Source: Acidovorax sp. Leaf191 (GTDB lineage: Bacteria; Pseudomonadota; Gammaproteobacteria; Burkholderiales; Burkholderiaceae_C). Taken from it: a stretch of 64,000 nucleotides of DNA. The position numbers were made by a program, and so were the translations under genes. Location: assembly GCF_001424425.1 (NCBI RefSeq), contig NZ_LMPT01000012.1, positions 392,073 through 456,072 on the forward strand. The letters are read 5' to 3'. Below are positions 9,576 to 19,600 of this stretch, one piece after another. The notes under the pieces were generated by a model. That model saw nothing but the letters and a program-made list of their open reading frames with translations, made no database searches and had not been told where the DNA came from. How positions within the stretch are numbered: the first letter of the stretch is position 1; each line of letters opens with the position of its first letter.

Positions 9576-11251
9576 CAGCGGGCCCTTTCCTGGGGCGCTG
9601 CGGCGCTTGCCAGGTCCAGCATCTCGCGGGCGTGATTCAGGGATGCATCGGTGGATTTTTCACCCCCGAGCATGCGCGCAATCTCCGCCACACGGGTTTT
9701 GCCCTGCACGGCGACCACCGAGCTCGTCGTTCCGTCCGGGCTCTTGCGCTTGGCGACCTTGAGGTGGTGGTGAGCGCAGGCAGCCACCTGCGGCAGGTGG
9801 GTGACGGCCAGCACCTGGCGATCGCTGCCCAGTTGCTGCATGAGCCGGCCCACGGTTTCGGCCACGGCCCCGCCCACACCCGAATCCACCTCATCAAAAA
9901 TCAGCGTGGGTGCCAACCCGAGTTCACTGGTCGTCACGGAGATCGCCAGCGAGATCCGCGACAGCTCCCCGCCCGAGGCCACCTTGCCGATGGGCTTGGG
10001 CGTCATGCCGGGGTGCCCCGCCACCAGAAACACCACATCGTCGATGCCGTGGGACGAAGGCTCTGCCGATTTGCTCACGGAGACTTCGAACTTGCCGCCT
10101 TCCATGCCCAGTCCCTGCATGGCCTGGGTAATGGCCAGGGACAGCTTGGGAGCCGCCTTGGCCCGCCCCAGCGACAGGGCGCGGGCCGCCGCCTGGTAGG
10201 CCTTGGCGCTGGCGGCCTCGGCTGCTTCCAGGCGTTCCAGATCGGTTGCCGCATCCAGCTGCTGCATTTCGCCCTTCCAACCCCTGAGCAGGGCGGGCAG
10301 CTCGGTGGGCGTGCGCTTGTACCGGCGTGCGAGCGTCATCCACTGCGAAATGCGGGCGTCGAGCTCTGCCAGACGCTGCGGGTCGATTTCAGCGTGCCGC
10401 AGATACAGCTGCAGCGAATGGGCCACGTCGCTCGCCTGGGCGAGGCTCGAGGCCAGGATGTCGGCAAGGCTTGCGAACTCGGGCTCGATGTGTTCCTGCG
10501 CGTGCAGCAGGGCGTGCGCGCGGCCGATGCCGGCGAGTGCGCCCGCATCGTCGTCCTGCAATGCATGCAGTGCGCCTTCGGCACCGTCCAGCAGTGCCTG
10601 GGCATGCGACAGACGCTTGTGCTGGGCGTCGAGTTCTTCCCATTCGCCATCGGCGGGCGCGAGCTTGTCCACCTCGCCGATCTGCCACTGCAGGCGTTCG
10701 CGCTCCTGCTGCAAATTGGCTTGGGACTGGCGGGCCTGCTCCAAGGTCTTCTGGTCGGCGCGCCACCGTGTCCAGCGCGCTGACGTGTCGTCGCTGCTGA
10801 GGCCTGCAAACGCATCCAGCAAGCCGCGCACGGAGTCGGGCCGGGTCAGGCTCTGCCAGGCGTGTTGGCCGTGGATGTCCAGCAGCAAGTCTCCGAGGGC
10901 GCGCAACTGCGCCGCCGTGGCGGGCGTGCCGTTGATCCAGGCGCGGCTCTTGCCCTGGACATCGATGGTGCGGCGCAAGAGCAACGGCCCATCGGTCTCG
11001 AAACCAGCATCTTCCAGCCAGGGCGCGATATGGGCGGGGTTGTCGAACTCGGCGCAAAGGTCTGCCTTGGTGGCGCCCTCTCGCACCGTGCCGGCATCTG
11101 CGCGCGAGCCCAGCACCAGTTGCAGCGCGTCGATCAGTATGGACTTGCCTGCACCGGTCTCACCGGTCAGCACCGTGAACCCGGGGCTGAGCTCCAGCTC
11201 CAGCGACTCCACGATGACAAAGTCACGCAGGGTGATGCGTCGCAGCGCCAT
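9575..11251 (-). CDS. recN: DNA repair protein RecN
   Basis: RecN is an SMC-like ATPase that acts in double-strand-break repair. The 558-residue product has a Walker A motif (GETGAGKS) near residue 30, a long coiled-coil middle, the ABC signature SGGELSR and the Walker [10 protein letters not shown] near the C-terminus. It follows nadK by 2 bp and overlaps rapZ by 4 bp, so nadK-recN-rapZ is one transcription unit. Length and order match other betaproteobacteria. Confidence 0.96.
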   Translation of the reverse strand: MALRRITLRDFVIVESLELELSPGFTVLTGETGAGKSILIDALQLVLGSRADAGTVREGATKADLCAEFDNPAHIAPWLEDAGFETDGPLLLRRTIDVQGKSRAWINGTPATAAQLRALGDLLLDIHGQHAWQSLTRPDSVRGLLDAFAGLSSDDTSARWTRWRADQKTLEQARQSQANLQQERERLQWQIGEVDKLAPADGEWEELDAQHKRLSHAQALLDGAEGALHALQDDDAGALAGIGRAHALLHAQEHIEPEFASLADILASSLAQASDVAHSLQLYLRHAEIDPQRLAELDARISQWMTLARRYKRTPTELPALLRGWKGEMQQLDAATDLERLEAAEAASAKAYQAAARALSLGRAKAAPKLSLAITQAMQGLGMEGGKFEVSVSKSAEPSSHGIDDVVFLVAGHPGMTPKPIGKVASGGELSRISLAISVTTSELGLAPTLIFDEVDSGVGGAVAETVGRLMQQLGSDRQVLAVTHLPQVAACAHHHLKVAKRKSPDGTTSSVVAVQGKTRVAEIARMLGGEKSTDASLNHAREMLDLASAAAPQERAR

Positions 11252-11253
11252 GG

Positions 11254-12150
11254 TCAGGAGCCCCCTTCGTTCCAGCGCAGCTTCTTGCGCAGGGTGGCAA
11301 AGTAGTTCCAGCCCAACGGATGCAGAAACCGCACGCAGTGCTCCGAGCGTTTGACCAAGATGCGGTCGCCGTGCAGCAGCGATGCCAGCGACTGCATGTC
11401 GAAGTTGGCGCTGACGTCCCGGCCGCTGACCACCTCGACGGCCACCTCGGTGGCATCCGACAGCACGATGGGCCGGTTGGACAAGGTATGGGGCGCAATG
11501 GGCACGAGCACCCAGCCCGGAATGGAGGGGTGGAGCATCGGTCCGCCGGCAGACAGCGAATACGCCGTCGAGCCCGTGGGGGATGCAATGATGAGACCGT
11601 CGGCCCGCTGGTTGGCCACGAAGCGGCCACCCACCTCCACACGCAGCTCCACCATGCCCGATGTGGCCCCCCGGTTGACGACAACGTCGTTCATCGCCAG
11701 GGCCTCGAACACCACCCGTTCATCGCGCACCACCCTGGCGTGCATCAATGGCCTCAGGTCCTCCTCGTACTCGCCCCGCAGCATGGGGGCCAGCGTGGCC
11801 TGGTAGGCATCGAAAGGAATGTCGGTGATGAACCCCAGGCGCCCCTGGTTGATGCCGATCAGCGGTGTGCCGAAGCGCGCCAGCCGGCGGCCGATGCCCA
11901 GCATGGTGCCGTCACCGCCCACGACCAGGCCCAGGTCGCACCGGGTGCCTATCTCGTCTACAGTCAGCGCTGGGTAGTGGGCCAGGCCCATGTTGCTGGC
12001 GGTCTCGGCCTCCAGGGCCACTTCGCACCCCTGCTGCTCCAGGAAATGCGCGATACCTTCGAGCGCCTGGCGCGAGGTGTCGCCCGCAGAGCCCGCTGAT
12101 GAAGCCTGGTACTTGCCGATAAGGGCGACATGGCGGAAATTGGACGTCAT
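11254..12150 (-). CDS. nadK: NAD kinase
   Basis: NadK phosphorylates NAD to NADP. The 298-residue protein has the family signature [11 protein letters not shown], the [10 protein letters not shown] segment, and the [12 protein letters not shown] loop that binds NAD. I chose the ATG at 12150 over the adjacent GTG at 12153. It heads the nadK-recN-rapZ unit and is divergent from hrcA with about 28 bp between the two start codons, so its promoter must overlap the hrcA start region. Confidence 0.95.
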   Translation of the reverse strand: MTSNFRHVALIGKYQASSAGSAGDTSRQALEGIAHFLEQQGCEVALEAETASNMGLAHYPALTVDEIGTRCDLGLVVGGDGTMLGIGRRLARFGTPLIGINQGRLGFITDIPFDAYQATLAPMLRGEYEEDLRPLMHARVVRDERVVFEALAMNDVVVNRGATSGMVELRVEVGGRFVANQRADGLIIASPTGSTAYSLSAGGPMLHPSIPGWVLVPIAPHTLSNRPIVLSDATEVAVEVVSGRDVSANFDMQSLASLLHGDRILVKRSEHCVRFLHPLGWNYFATLRKKLRWNEGGS

Positions 12151-12178
12151 CACGAAATTACATCATTAAAATCCTTCC

Positions 12179-13183
12179 ATGCTCGATGACCGTGCCAAGT
12201 TGTTGCTTAAAGCCCTGGTCGAGCGCTACATCGCCGACGGGCAGCCTGTGGGCTCAAGAACTTTGTCGCGCGCGTCAGGGCTGGACCTGTCGCCCGCCAC
12301 CATCCGCAACGTGATGGCCGACTTGGAGGAACTGGGGCTGATTGCCAGCCCGCACACCTCGGCGGGGCGCATTCCCACTGCGCGAGGCTATCGGCTGTTC
12401 GTGGACACCATGCTCACCGTGCAGCGTGACTCGTTCATGCCCGCGCAGCTGGCGCCGGAGCAGCCGCAGAAAGTGATCGCCAACGCGGCACAGCTGCTGT
12501 CCAACCTGTCGCAGTTTGTCGGCGTGGTCATGGCGCCCAGGCGCACCTCTGTTTTTCGGCACATCGAGTTTTTGAAGCTCTCAGAACGGCGCTTTCTGGT
12601 GATCATCGTGTCGCCGGAAGGGGACGTGCAAAACCGCGTGATCTTTACCGAGGTCGACTACTCCGCATCGCAGCTGATAGAGACATCGAACTTCCTGAAT
12701 GCGCACTACGCCGGCCTGGCCATGGAGCAGGTGCGCGAGCGCCTGAAGTCGGAGGTGGATGCGCTGCGGGGCGAGATCGCATCGCTCATGCAGGCCGCGG
12801 TGAATGTGGGTTCCGAAGCCATGTCGGCGGCCCAGGACGAGGTCGTGATATCCGGCGAGCGCAACCTGCTGGCCGTGAGCGATTTTTCCAGCGACATGGG
12901 CAACCTGCGGCGGGCCTTCGATCTCTTCGAGCAAAAGACCCAGATCCTGCGCCTGCTGGACATCTCGAGCCAGGCCGAGGGCGTGCGGATCTACATCGGC
13001 GGCGAGAGCCATGTGGTGCCGTTCGAAGAGCTGTCGGTGGTCAGCTCTCCCTACGAAGTGGACGGCAAGGTGGTCGGCACGCTCGGCGTGATCGGCCCCA
13101 CGCGCATGCCGTACGACCGGATGATCCAGATCGTGGACATCACCTCCAAGCTGGTATCCAACGCACTCAGCCACCGCAAGTAA
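12179..13183 (+). CDS. hrcA: Heat-inducible transcription repressor HrcA
   Basis: HrcA represses groE and dnaK operons by binding CIRCE inverted repeats and is activated by GroEL. The 334-residue product has the N-terminal winged helix ([19 protein letters not shown], then [16 protein letters not shown]) and the C-terminal GAF-like and inserted dimerisation region. No CIRCE element is visible in the short gap to nadK, so autoregulation is not supported here. A tRNA gene follows 55 bp downstream. Confidence 0.95.
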   Translation: MLDDRAKLLLKALVERYIADGQPVGSRTLSRASGLDLSPATIRNVMADLEELGLIASPHTSAGRIPTARGYRLFVDTMLTVQRDSFMPAQLAPEQPQKVIANAAQLLSNLSQFVGVVMAPRRTSVFRHIEFLKLSERRFLVIIVSPEGDVQNRVIFTEVDYSASQLIETSNFLNAHYAGLAMEQVRERLKSEVDALRGEIASLMQAAVNVGSEAMSAAQDEVVISGERNLLAVSDFSSDMGNLRRAFDLFEQKTQILRLLDISSQAEGVRIYIGGESHVVPFEELSVVSSPYEVDGKVVGTLGVIGPTRMPYDRMIQIVDITSKLVSNALSHRK

Positions 13184-13237
13184 GCCCCTACAATACGGCG
13201 CTTGCCCCGTTGTGTATGCAGCGCAGGAGCATGGCTT

Positions 13238-13314
13238 GGGGCGTTAGCTCAGTTGGTTAGAGCAGAGGACTCATAATCCTTTGGTCGTTGGTTCAAGTCC
13301 AACACGCCCTACCA
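13238..13314 (+). tRNA. tRNA with CAU anticodon (elongator Met or Ile2)
   Basis: The sequence folds as a cloverleaf: acceptor GGGGCGT/ACGCCCT, D-arm GCTCAGTTGGTTAGAGC, anticodon arm GGACTCATAATCC, T-arm TTGGTTCAAGTCCAA, with CCA encoded at 13312-13314. The anticodon CAT could be elongator methionine or, after lysidine modification, isoleucine-2. The T-arm wording and variable region (TTGGTCG) resemble tRNA-Ile2, while position 1-72 would be a G-U pair. I cannot settle identity by eye. It is not initiator tRNA, which has GGG/CCC in the anticodon stem. Confidence 0.88.
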
Positions 13315-13510
13315 CCACCATCCACCATCGATGCGTGGGCGGTGTTTGCGGATCAAAGCCATTTTTCTTGCCGGCTTCAGCCCGTTTTCCTTTTGGACGT
13401 GCTGCAGTGCATTACAATCTCGGCTTGCGCTGAATTGTGCTTTTGTTGATGTGCTGCTAGCAGCAAGGGTCAACAAAAAATGATGATTTTCAAGGGTCGC
13501 CAAGAAATCA

Positions 13511-13520
13511 TGCTATAATT
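13511..13520 (+). promoter_or_regulatory. Extended -10 promoter element for tRNA-Arg
   Basis: TGCTATAATT carries a perfect TATAAT (13514-13519) with an upstream TG, an extended -10 box, ending 10 bp before the tRNA-Arg gene. No good TTGACA is found at the usual distance; an extended -10 can compensate. Transcription would begin about 13526, leaving almost no leader. Confidence 0.6.
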
Positions 13521-13529
13521 CAAAGCTTA

Positions 13530-13606
13530 GCGGCTGTAGCTCAGCTGGATAGAGTACTTGGCTACGAACCAAGGGGTCGTGGGTTCGATTCCTGCCAGCC
13601 GCACCA
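13530..13606 (+). tRNA. tRNA-Arg (ACG anticodon)
   Basis: Cloverleaf with acceptor GCGGCTG/CAGCCGC, D-arm GCTCAGCTGGATAGAGT, anticodon stem TTGG/CCAA around CTACGAA (anticodon ACG, read as ICG), T-arm CGTGGGTTCGATTCCTG and encoded CCA at 13604-13606. It has its own extended -10 promoter and is followed directly by a strong terminator, so it is a single-gene unit. Confidence 0.96.
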
Positions 13607-13612
13607 ATGTTT

Positions 13613-13646
13613 AAAGCCTGCAATCGCAAGATTGCAGGCTTTTTCA
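13613..13646 (+). terminator. Rho-independent terminator of tRNA-Arg
   Basis: A perfect 13-bp stem (AAAGCCTGCAATC with GATTGCAGGCTTT) closes a GCAA tetraloop and is followed by a T-run. It lies 7 bp after the encoded CCA and before greB. Confidence 0.92.
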
Positions 13647-13684
13647 TTTGTCCCAGTGTTTCTCGCTGACAGGGGAGATCTGCG

Positions 13685-14251
13685 ATGAGCAAGGCCTTTA
13701 CCAAGGAAACCGATGCGTCCGATGAGGACGAATTGGCGTTGCCAGCGCTGCCTGCTGGTGGCAAGAACTACATCACCCCGGCCGGCTATGCGCGGCTGCG
13801 GGACGAGTTGCTGGACCTGATCGACAACGAGCGCCCTAAGGTCGTGGAGGCCGTGCACTGGGCGGCCAGCAACGGAGACCGGTCTGAAAACGGCGACTAT
13901 CTCTACGGCAAAAAACGCTTGCGAGAGATCGACCGGCGCATCCGCTTCCTCACCAAGCGGCTCGAGATTGCCGAGGTCGTGGACCCCAGCCTGCACGCAG
14001 GCAGCGATCAGGTGTTCTTTGGCGCCACGGTCACCTACTTCGATGACGAAGGGGTGGAGCGCACGATCACCATCATGGGCATTGACGAGGCGGACAGCCG
14101 CGAGTCGCAGGTGAGCTGGATCTCTCCTGTGGCGCGCGCGCTCTTGAAAGCCCGGGTGGGCGACGAGGTGCAACTACCCACGCCGGGCGGTGTGCGAAGC
14201 CTGGAAGTGGTGGCAGTGCAGTACCCGTCGCGCACCGAACGCGCAGGCTGA
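13685..14251 (+). CDS. greB: Transcription elongation factor GreB
   Basis: GreB rescues backtracked RNA polymerase by stimulating transcript cleavage. The 188-residue product has about 30 extra N-terminal residues before NYITPAGYARLRDELLDL, then the coiled-coil tip NGDRSENGDYLYGKKRLREIDRRIRFL that distinguishes GreB from GreA, and the C-terminal FKBP-like domain. The N-terminal extension is acidic and of unknown effect. It is convergent with spoT; no clear terminator is seen in the 44-bp gap. Confidence 0.94.
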   Translation: MSKAFTKETDASDEDELALPALPAGGKNYITPAGYARLRDELLDLIDNERPKVVEAVHWAASNGDRSENGDYLYGKKRLREIDRRIRFLTKRLEIAEVVDPSLHAGSDQVFFGATVTYFDDEGVERTITIMGIDEADSRESQVSWISPVARALLKARVGDEVQLPTPGGVRSLEVVAVQYPSRTERAG

Positions 14252-14295
14252 GCGGGGCTGCCGCAGACGCCGGGCCGGCCGACGCTGCTGGACGT

Positions 14296-16578
14296 TCAGG
14301 CAGCCTGTGGGGTGATGCGTGCGGCGCGAATGACCGCCTGCGTGCGGCGCAGGTTGCGCAGCGCGGTTTCCAGGTGGGTCTGGTCCCGCACTGCCACGAT
14401 GAACCGCAAGTCCGTGGTGTCCAGAGCGGCCTCGTCATCCATGTCCACGTGGGTGATGTCGGCTTCCGAGTTGGCCAGTTCTGCGGCCACGCGGGCCAAT
14501 ACGCCTTTGCCGTTGGTGACGGTGACTACGACCCCGGTCTCGAACATGCGCGTGGGCTCGTCCGACCAGTCCACCGCAATGAACCGCTCGCTGTCCTTGT
14601 GCTGCAGCCGTTTGGCCACCGTGCAATGCGCGTTGTGGACCACCAGGCCTTCGCCGCGGCCCAGGTAGCCGACGATGCTGTCGCCCGGCACGGGGCGGCA
14701 GCACGAGGCGTATTGCACCGATGCGTTTTCACTGCCGTCCAGGGTCACCGCTCCTTGCGAGAGTGTCTCGTGCGACGTGTAGCGCTCCCGCGTCATGAGC
14801 AGGGCGTCGGGGCGGTGGCCGTGCTCGGACATCAACACCATGAGCCGCTTGGCCACGATGCTGGCGATGCGCTTGCCCAGGCCCAGGTCGGTCATGAGCT
14901 CGCTGCGGGTGCGGTTGCCCGTAAAGCGAAGCAGCTTGTCCCACAGGGGTTGTGTTTCCGCGGAGACCGGCGGCAGTTGCTCCAGGCCCTCGGCGCGGAT
15001 GGCCTGGGTCAGCAGTTTTTCTCCCAGGCCTTCGGATTCGGTCTGGGCCAGGGTCTTGAGGTAGTGCCGGATCTTCGAGCGTGCACGGCCGGTGCGGACA
15101 AAACCCAGCCACGCTGGATTGGGCGTGGAGATGGGCGCCGTGATGACTTCCACCACGTCGCCGTTCTTGAGCTCGGTGCGCAGGGGCACCTGCTCGTTGT
15201 TGATCTTGGCGGCCGTGGTGCGGTCGCCCACATTGCTGTGGATGGCGTAGGCGAAGTCGACCACGGTGGCGCCGCGCGGCAGGGCCATGATCTGGCTCTT
15301 GGGCGTGAACACGTACACCGCGTCGGGAAACAGGTCCACCTTCACGTGGTCCCAGAACTCCGCCGCGTCGCGGGTTTCGTTCTGGATGTCGAGCAGCGAC
15401 TGCAGCCACTTGGTGCCCAGGCGTTCGGCAGACGTACCGTCTCCATCCTGCGCCTTGTACAGCCAGTGCGCGGCCACACCGGCTTCGGCGATCACGTGCA
15501 TCTCGTCGGTGCGCATCTGGAACTCGATGTTCACGCCCGAGGGGCCCACCAGCGTGGTGTGCAGCGACTGGTAGCCGTTGAGCTTGGCAATCGCGATGTG
15601 GTCCTTGAACTTGCCCGGCACGGGCTTGTACATCTGGTGCAGCACACCCAGCGCGGTGTAGCAGTCCGTCACCGTGGGCACGATGACCCGAAAGCCATAG
15701 ATGTCGGTCACCTGGGCAAAGCTCAGGTGCTTGAGGTCCATCTTCTGGTAGATGGCGTACAGCGTCTTCTCGCGGCCGGCCAGGCGCACCTGCATGCCGA
15801 TCTTGGAGAAGGCGGCATCGACCTCGGTCTGCACCCGCTGCACCAGGTCGCGGCGGCGGTTGCGCGATTTGTTGACGGCCTTGGACAAGGTGGCGTAACG
15901 CCAGGGGTGCAGGTGCCGGAACGACAGGTCCTGCAGTTCGCGGTAGGTCTGGTTCAGGCCCAGGCGGTGGGCGATGGGTGCGTAGATCTCCAGCGTCTCC
16001 GAGGAGATGCGGCCCCATTTGCTGCGCGGCATGTCCGACAGCGTGCGCATGTTGTGCGTGCGGTCGGCCAGCTTGATCAGGATCACGCGGACGTCGCGGG
16101 CCATGGCCAGCAGCATCTTGCGGAAGGATTCGGCCTGGTTTTCCTCGCGGGTGTTGAACTGCAGCTTGTCCAGCTTGGTCAGGCCGTCCACAAGCTCGGC
16201 CACCGGCGCGCCGAAGCGGTCGATGAGGTCAGCCTTGGTGACGCCGCAGTCTTCCATGGCGTCGTGCAGCAGGGCTGCCATGAGCGCCTGGGCGTCAAGC
16301 TTCCAGGTGGCGCACTGCGCGGCCACCGCGATCGGGTGCGTGATGTAGGGCTCGCCGCTGTTGCGCAACTGGCCCAGGTGGGCCTCGTCGGCAAACCGGT
16401 AGGCCTGGCGCACTTGCTCGATGCTGGTGGCATCCAGGTAGTCCAGGCTGTCGGTCAGCGCGGCAAAGCTGGCCGCGGCTGCATTGGCCGCCGCTGCGGC
16501 TGCCGAGAGTGTCCCTGCCGAGGGCGAATCGCCAGGCCGGGGCTGCGTTGCAGAAGGTGAGTTGAGCACCGCGTTCAT
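14296..16578 (-). CDS. spoT: Bifunctional (p)ppGpp synthetase/hydrolase
   Basis: The 760-residue RSH protein makes and degrades the stringent-response alarmone. The hydrolase HD domain is intact (His81, HDAMED at 105-110). The synthetase domain has RVIVPTVTDCYTALGVLH and EFQMRTDEMHVIAEAGVAAHW. TGS and ACT domains follow. Both active sites look functional, and the position after rpoZ and gmk is that of spoT rather than relA. The N-terminus has a poly-alanine stretch. I used the ATG at 16578; an upstream in-frame start lies inside the rpoZ terminator and is rejected. Confidence 0.93.
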   Translation of the reverse strand: MNAVLNSPSATQPRPGDSPSAGTLSAAAAAANAAAASFAALTDSLDYLDATSIEQVRQAYRFADEAHLGQLRNSGEPYITHPIAVAAQCATWKLDAQALMAALLHDAMEDCGVTKADLIDRFGAPVAELVDGLTKLDKLQFNTREENQAESFRKMLLAMARDVRVILIKLADRTHNMRTLSDMPRSKWGRISSETLEIYAPIAHRLGLNQTYRELQDLSFRHLHPWRYATLSKAVNKSRNRRRDLVQRVQTEVDAAFSKIGMQVRLAGREKTLYAIYQKMDLKHLSFAQVTDIYGFRVIVPTVTDCYTALGVLHQMYKPVPGKFKDHIAIAKLNGYQSLHTTLVGPSGVNIEFQMRTDEMHVIAEAGVAAHWLYKAQDGDGTSAERLGTKWLQSLLDIQNETRDAAEFWDHVKVDLFPDAVYVFTPKSQIMALPRGATVVDFAYAIHSNVGDRTTAAKINNEQVPLRTELKNGDVVEVITAPISTPNPAWLGFVRTGRARSKIRHYLKTLAQTESEGLGEKLLTQAIRAEGLEQLPPVSAETQPLWDKLLRFTGNRTRSELMTDLGLGKRIASIVAKRLMVLMSEHGHRPDALLMTRERYTSHETLSQGAVTLDGSENASVQYASCCRPVPGDSIVGYLGRGEGLVVHNAHCTVAKRLQHKDSERFIAVDWSDEPTRMFETGVVVTVTNGKGVLARVAAELANSEADITHVDMDDEAALDTTDLRFIVAVRDQTHLETALRNLRRTQAVIRAARITPQAA

Positions 16579-16616
16579 GCCTTTAATGTAGCGCGGGTGC
16601 GCACCCGGCGAGTTCG

Positions 16617-16650
16617 GTGCAAAAAAAAGCACCGCTGGCGCGGTGCTTTT
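16617..16650 (-). terminator. Rho-independent terminator after rpoZ
   Basis: The hairpin AAAAGCACCGC-TGGC-GCGGTGCTTTT (16625-16650) is followed, in the minus direction, by a further run of T. It sits between rpoZ and spoT, so spoT probably depends on partial read-through or on its own promoter. Confidence 0.88.
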
Positions 16651-16674
16651 TGCGGGCGCGGCCCGGCAGAAACC

Positions 16675-16878
16675 TCAACCAGGAACCTTCTTGAGCATCT
16701 CCAGACCCACCTTGCCTTCGGCGATTTCGCGCAGGGCGGTCACGGCGGGCTTGTTGCGGCTTTCGATACGGGGAGCATGGCCCTGGCTCAGCATGCGAGC
16801 GCGGTAAGTGGCCGCCAAAACGAGCTGGAAACGGTTGGGGATCTTTTCCAGACAGTCTTCTACGGTGATGCGTGCCAT
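16675..16878 (-). CDS. rpoZ: RNA polymerase omega subunit
   Basis: The 67-residue product starts [20 protein letters not shown] and has the RARMLSQGH segment and the ALREIAEG tail region of omega, the small subunit that helps assemble RNA polymerase and forms part of a ppGpp binding site. It follows gmk by 18 bp and precedes spoT after a terminator, linking nucleotide and alarmone genes. Confidence 0.97.
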   Translation of the reverse strand: MARITVEDCLEKIPNRFQLVLAATYRARMLSQGHAPRIESRNKPAVTALREIAEGKVGLEMLKKVPG

Positions 16879-16896
16879 GGGGTGTACTCCGGGGAT

Positions 16897-17517
16897 TCAG
16901 GTGATATTGAGCGACTGGAAGGTGTCAGCACGCGCGCGGCGCTGGGCGGCGTACTTCAGGCGCTGGGCATGAACCACGGCTTTCAGGTCGAAAAGCGCGC
17001 GTTCAAACAACTCGTTGATTATAACGAAGTCGAATTTGCCGACCTGGGCCATCTCTTCGGCCGCATTCTTGAGGCGCACTTCGATGACGTCCGCAGAGTC
17101 CTCGCCCCGGCGCTCCAGGCGCGAGCGCAGCTCTTCCCAGCTGGGCGGGAGGATGAACACCAAAATGGCGTTGGCAAACGCCTGCTTGATCTGCAAGGCG
17201 CCCTGGAAGTCGATCTCCAGGATCACGTCCGTGCCCTGGGCGATGCGCTCCTCGATGGCTTTCTTGGAGGTGCCGTAGCGGTTGCCGTGGACATGCGCCC
17301 ACTCCACGAAGGCGTTGCCTTCGATCATGGCGTCGAACTCGGACTGCGAGGCGAAGTAATAGTCGCGCCCGTGCTTTTCCTGCCCGCGCGGAGGGCGGGT
17401 GGTGTGCGAGATCGACAGGTGCACGTGGGAGTCAAGCTCCAGCAGGGCCTTGACCAGGCTGGATTTGCCGGCGCCGCTGGGCGCCGCCACTACGAAGAGA
17501 TTTCCTGGATAGTCCAT
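16897..17517 (-). CDS. gmk: Guanylate kinase
   Basis: Gmk converts GMP to GDP using ATP. The 206-residue protein has the P-loop [11 protein letters not shown] at the N-terminus, the GMP-binding [21 protein letters not shown] and the lid region [17 protein letters not shown]. It is in the yicC-gmk-rpoZ order, all minus strand. The 36-bp gap to yicC contains a short inverted sequence (17523-17545) that may be a degenerate piece of the dispersed repeat described at 21517-21561. Confidence 0.97.
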   Translation of the reverse strand: MDYPGNLFVVAAPSGAGKSSLVKALLELDSHVHLSISHTTRPPRGQEKHGRDYYFASQSEFDAMIEGNAFVEWAHVHGNRYGTSKKAIEERIAQGTDVILEIDFQGALQIKQAFANAILVFILPPSWEELRSRLERRGEDSADVIEVRLKNAAEEMAQVGKFDFVIINELFERALFDLKAVVHAQRLKYAAQRRARADTFQSLNIT

Positions 17518-17553
17518 AGCGAATAGGCGCTCAGCGCTATCAAAACACGGGGG

Positions 17554-18471
17554 TCATTCAATATTTTGCACCTGCTCGCGCATCTGCTCGATCAGCACCT
17601 TCATGTCGACGCTGATGCGCGTGAGGTCCAGGGCGGCCGACTTGGAGCCCAGGGTGTTGGCCTCGCGGTGCAGCTCCTGGATGAGGAAGTCCAGGCGCTT
17701 GCCCACTTCGCCGCCCTTTTTCAGCAGGCGCTCGATTTCGTCCAGGTGCGAGTCGAGCCGGGTGATTTCCTCGGCCACGTCGATGCGGATGGCAAAGGCC
17801 GTGGCCTCTGTGAGGGCGCGGTCGCGCGCGGCCTCGGGCGCCACGGCGCCGTCGGTGAGCGCCATGGCTTCCTTCCAGCGCTCCATGAAGCGGGTGCGTT
17901 GCTGCTCGACCAGCTGGGGCACCATGGGGACGGCCTGCGCCGCCAGGGCGCGCAACTGCTTGAGGCGGTCCTGGAGCATCGCGGCCAGGCGCTTGCCTTC
18001 GCGTTCGCGGGCGGCCATGAGGGCGTCGAGAGCCTCTTCCGCCAGGGCAGGAACCGCGTCGCTCCAGTCTTCGCTCGCCGAGGGGGCGTTGGCGCACAGG
18101 CGCAGCGCGTCTGCCACGGTGAGGGGGGCGGCGTTGGGCAGCCAGGCCTTCACCGAGTCCTGGATGGAATTGAGCCGCTGCAGCAGGCGCGGGGGCGGGT
18201 CCTGCAGCGTGTTGCTGTCCTCGGACTCCAGCGCGGCGCGCACTTCGACCTTGCCGCGCTTCAGGCGCGCGGTCAGCAGGCTGCGCAGGGCGGGCTCCTG
18301 CGCGCGCAGTTCGTCGGGCAGGCGGAAAGACAGGTCCAGAAAGCGGCTGTTGACCGAGCGGATTTCGAGCCCCAGCCGGCGCGACGGCGTCGCTCGGGCA
18401 TCGGTTTCTGCGCCAGTGGCGGACGTGCCATGCTGTGCGCTGGCGTATCCGGTCATGCTGTAAACTGGCAT
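17554..18471 (-). CDS. yicC: YicC-family endoribonuclease-like protein
   Basis: The 305-residue product begins MPVYSMTGYASAQHG, the invariant MTGY opening, and ends with the conserved LIQELHREANTLGSK and helical tail. Family members are reported as endoribonucleases that affect sRNA stability; the exact role here is not visible. It is divergent from a Ser/Thr kinase gene with about 75 bp between starts, and heads the yicC-gmk-rpoZ group. Confidence 0.93.
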   Translation of the reverse strand: MPVYSMTGYASAQHGTSATGAETDARATPSRRLGLEIRSVNSRFLDLSFRLPDELRAQEPALRSLLTARLKRGKVEVRAALESEDSNTLQDPPPRLLQRLNSIQDSVKAWLPNAAPLTVADALRLCANAPSASEDWSDAVPALAEEALDALMAAREREGKRLAAMLQDRLKQLRALAAQAVPMVPQLVEQQRTRFMERWKEAMALTDGAVAPEAARDRALTEATAFAIRIDVAEEITRLDSHLDEIERLLKKGGEVGKRLDFLIQELHREANTLGSKSAALDLTRISVDMKVLIEQMREQVQNIE

Positions 18472-18546
18472 TGGACTTTTTGATGGTTGCTTGCGATCCG
18501 GCGATTATCCGGGTTCCGCTCTACCCCTGAGTCATCTTCGCAAAAT

Positions 18547-19563
18547 ATGTCAAAAATCAAGCCGGCGCCCTTGCCGCCCGACACCGCCATTGGTGGATAC
18601 CGCGTGGTTCGCAGGGTGTCCTCCGGGGGCTTTGGTGTGGTGTACCTCGCCACCGACAGCGAAGGCCAGCAGGTCGCGATCAAGGAATACCTCCCCTCGT
18701 CGCTGGCCACCCGAGCGCCCGGCGAGCTGCTGCCCAAGGTGCCCTCCGAAAAACTCTCGCTGTACCGCCTGGGCCTCAAGAGCTTCTTCGAAGAGGGCCG
18801 CTCGCTCGCCCAGATCTCCCACGCCTCCGTGGTGAGCGTGCTCAACTTCTTTCGCGAGAACGAAACCGTCTACATGGTGATGAACTACCTGGAGGGTGCG
18901 ACCCTGCAGGACTTCATCATCACCGCGCGCGACCTGAAGACGCAGAAGGTCTTTCGCGAGTCCACCATCCGCTCGCTGTTCGACGAGGTGCTGCGCGGGC
19001 TGCGCATCGTGCACCAGCACAAGATGCTGCACCTGGATATCAAGCCGGCCAACATCTTCATCACCGACGACAACAAGGCCGTGATGATCGACTTCGGCGC
19101 CGCGCGCGAGGTGCTGTCCAAGGAAGGCAACTTCATCCGCCCGATGTACACCCCCGGCTTTGCCGCGCCCGAGATGTACCGGCGCGATTCGTCGATGGGC
19201 CCCTGGACCGACATCTACGCCATCGGCGCCTGCATCTATGCCTGCATGCAGGGCTTTCCGCCCAACGAGGCGCCGCAGCGCATCGAAAAGGACCGCCTCT
19301 CGCTTGCGCTGACCAAGCTGCGCGGCGTGTACTCCGACAACCTCATCGAGGTGGTGGAGTGGTGCATGGCCCTCGATCCGCTGTCGCGCCCGCAGTCCGT
19401 GTTCGCACTGCAAAAGGAGCTCAGCCGCGAGGGCGAGCGCCGCTACACCAAGCTGTCCGTCGGCGAAAAAATGCGTCTGCAGCTGGACACGCTCGTGTCC
19501 GACACCAAGAAGAATGTGCAGAAGGTGGGCGAAGCCACCGGTATCGGAGCCAAACCCAAATGA
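18547..19563 (+). CDS. Serine/threonine protein kinase (Hanks type)
   Basis: The 338-residue cytosolic kinase has a glycine loop VSSGGFGVVYLA (about 24-35), the ATP lysine in AIKEY (Lys46), the catalytic loop HLDIKPANIF (Asp164) and IDFGAAR (Asp182). The lysine-for-arginine and asparagine pattern is that of an active enzyme. There is no transmembrane segment or extracellular sensor domain. The ATG at 18547 was chosen over a TTG 20 codons upstream. It is followed after 37 bp by a PP2C phosphatase, an obvious kinase-phosphatase pair; the substrate is unknown. Confidence 0.93.
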   Translation: MSKIKPAPLPPDTAIGGYRVVRRVSSGGFGVVYLATDSEGQQVAIKEYLPSSLATRAPGELLPKVPSEKLSLYRLGLKSFFEEGRSLAQISHASVVSVLNFFRENETVYMVMNYLEGATLQDFIITARDLKTQKVFRESTIRSLFDEVLRGLRIVHQHKMLHLDIKPANIFITDDNKAVMIDFGAAREVLSKEGNFIRPMYTPGFAAPEMYRRDSSMGPWTDIYAIGACIYACMQGFPPNEAPQRIEKDRLSLALTKLRGVYSDNLIEVVEWCMALDPLSRPQSVFALQKELSREGERRYTKLSVGEKMRLQLDTLVSDTKKNVQKVGEATGIGAKPK

Positions 19564-19600
19564 ACACGACTGACGCCCAGCGGGTGGGGGTGGGGCGCCC

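Noticed and set aside
12100..12180. CIRCE operator for hrcA
   Set aside because: No TTAGCACTC-type inverted repeat is present in the gap or near it.
14374..16560. Plus-strand open frame of 728 codons opposite spoT
   Set aside because: Antisense shadow; spoT is unmistakable on the other strand.
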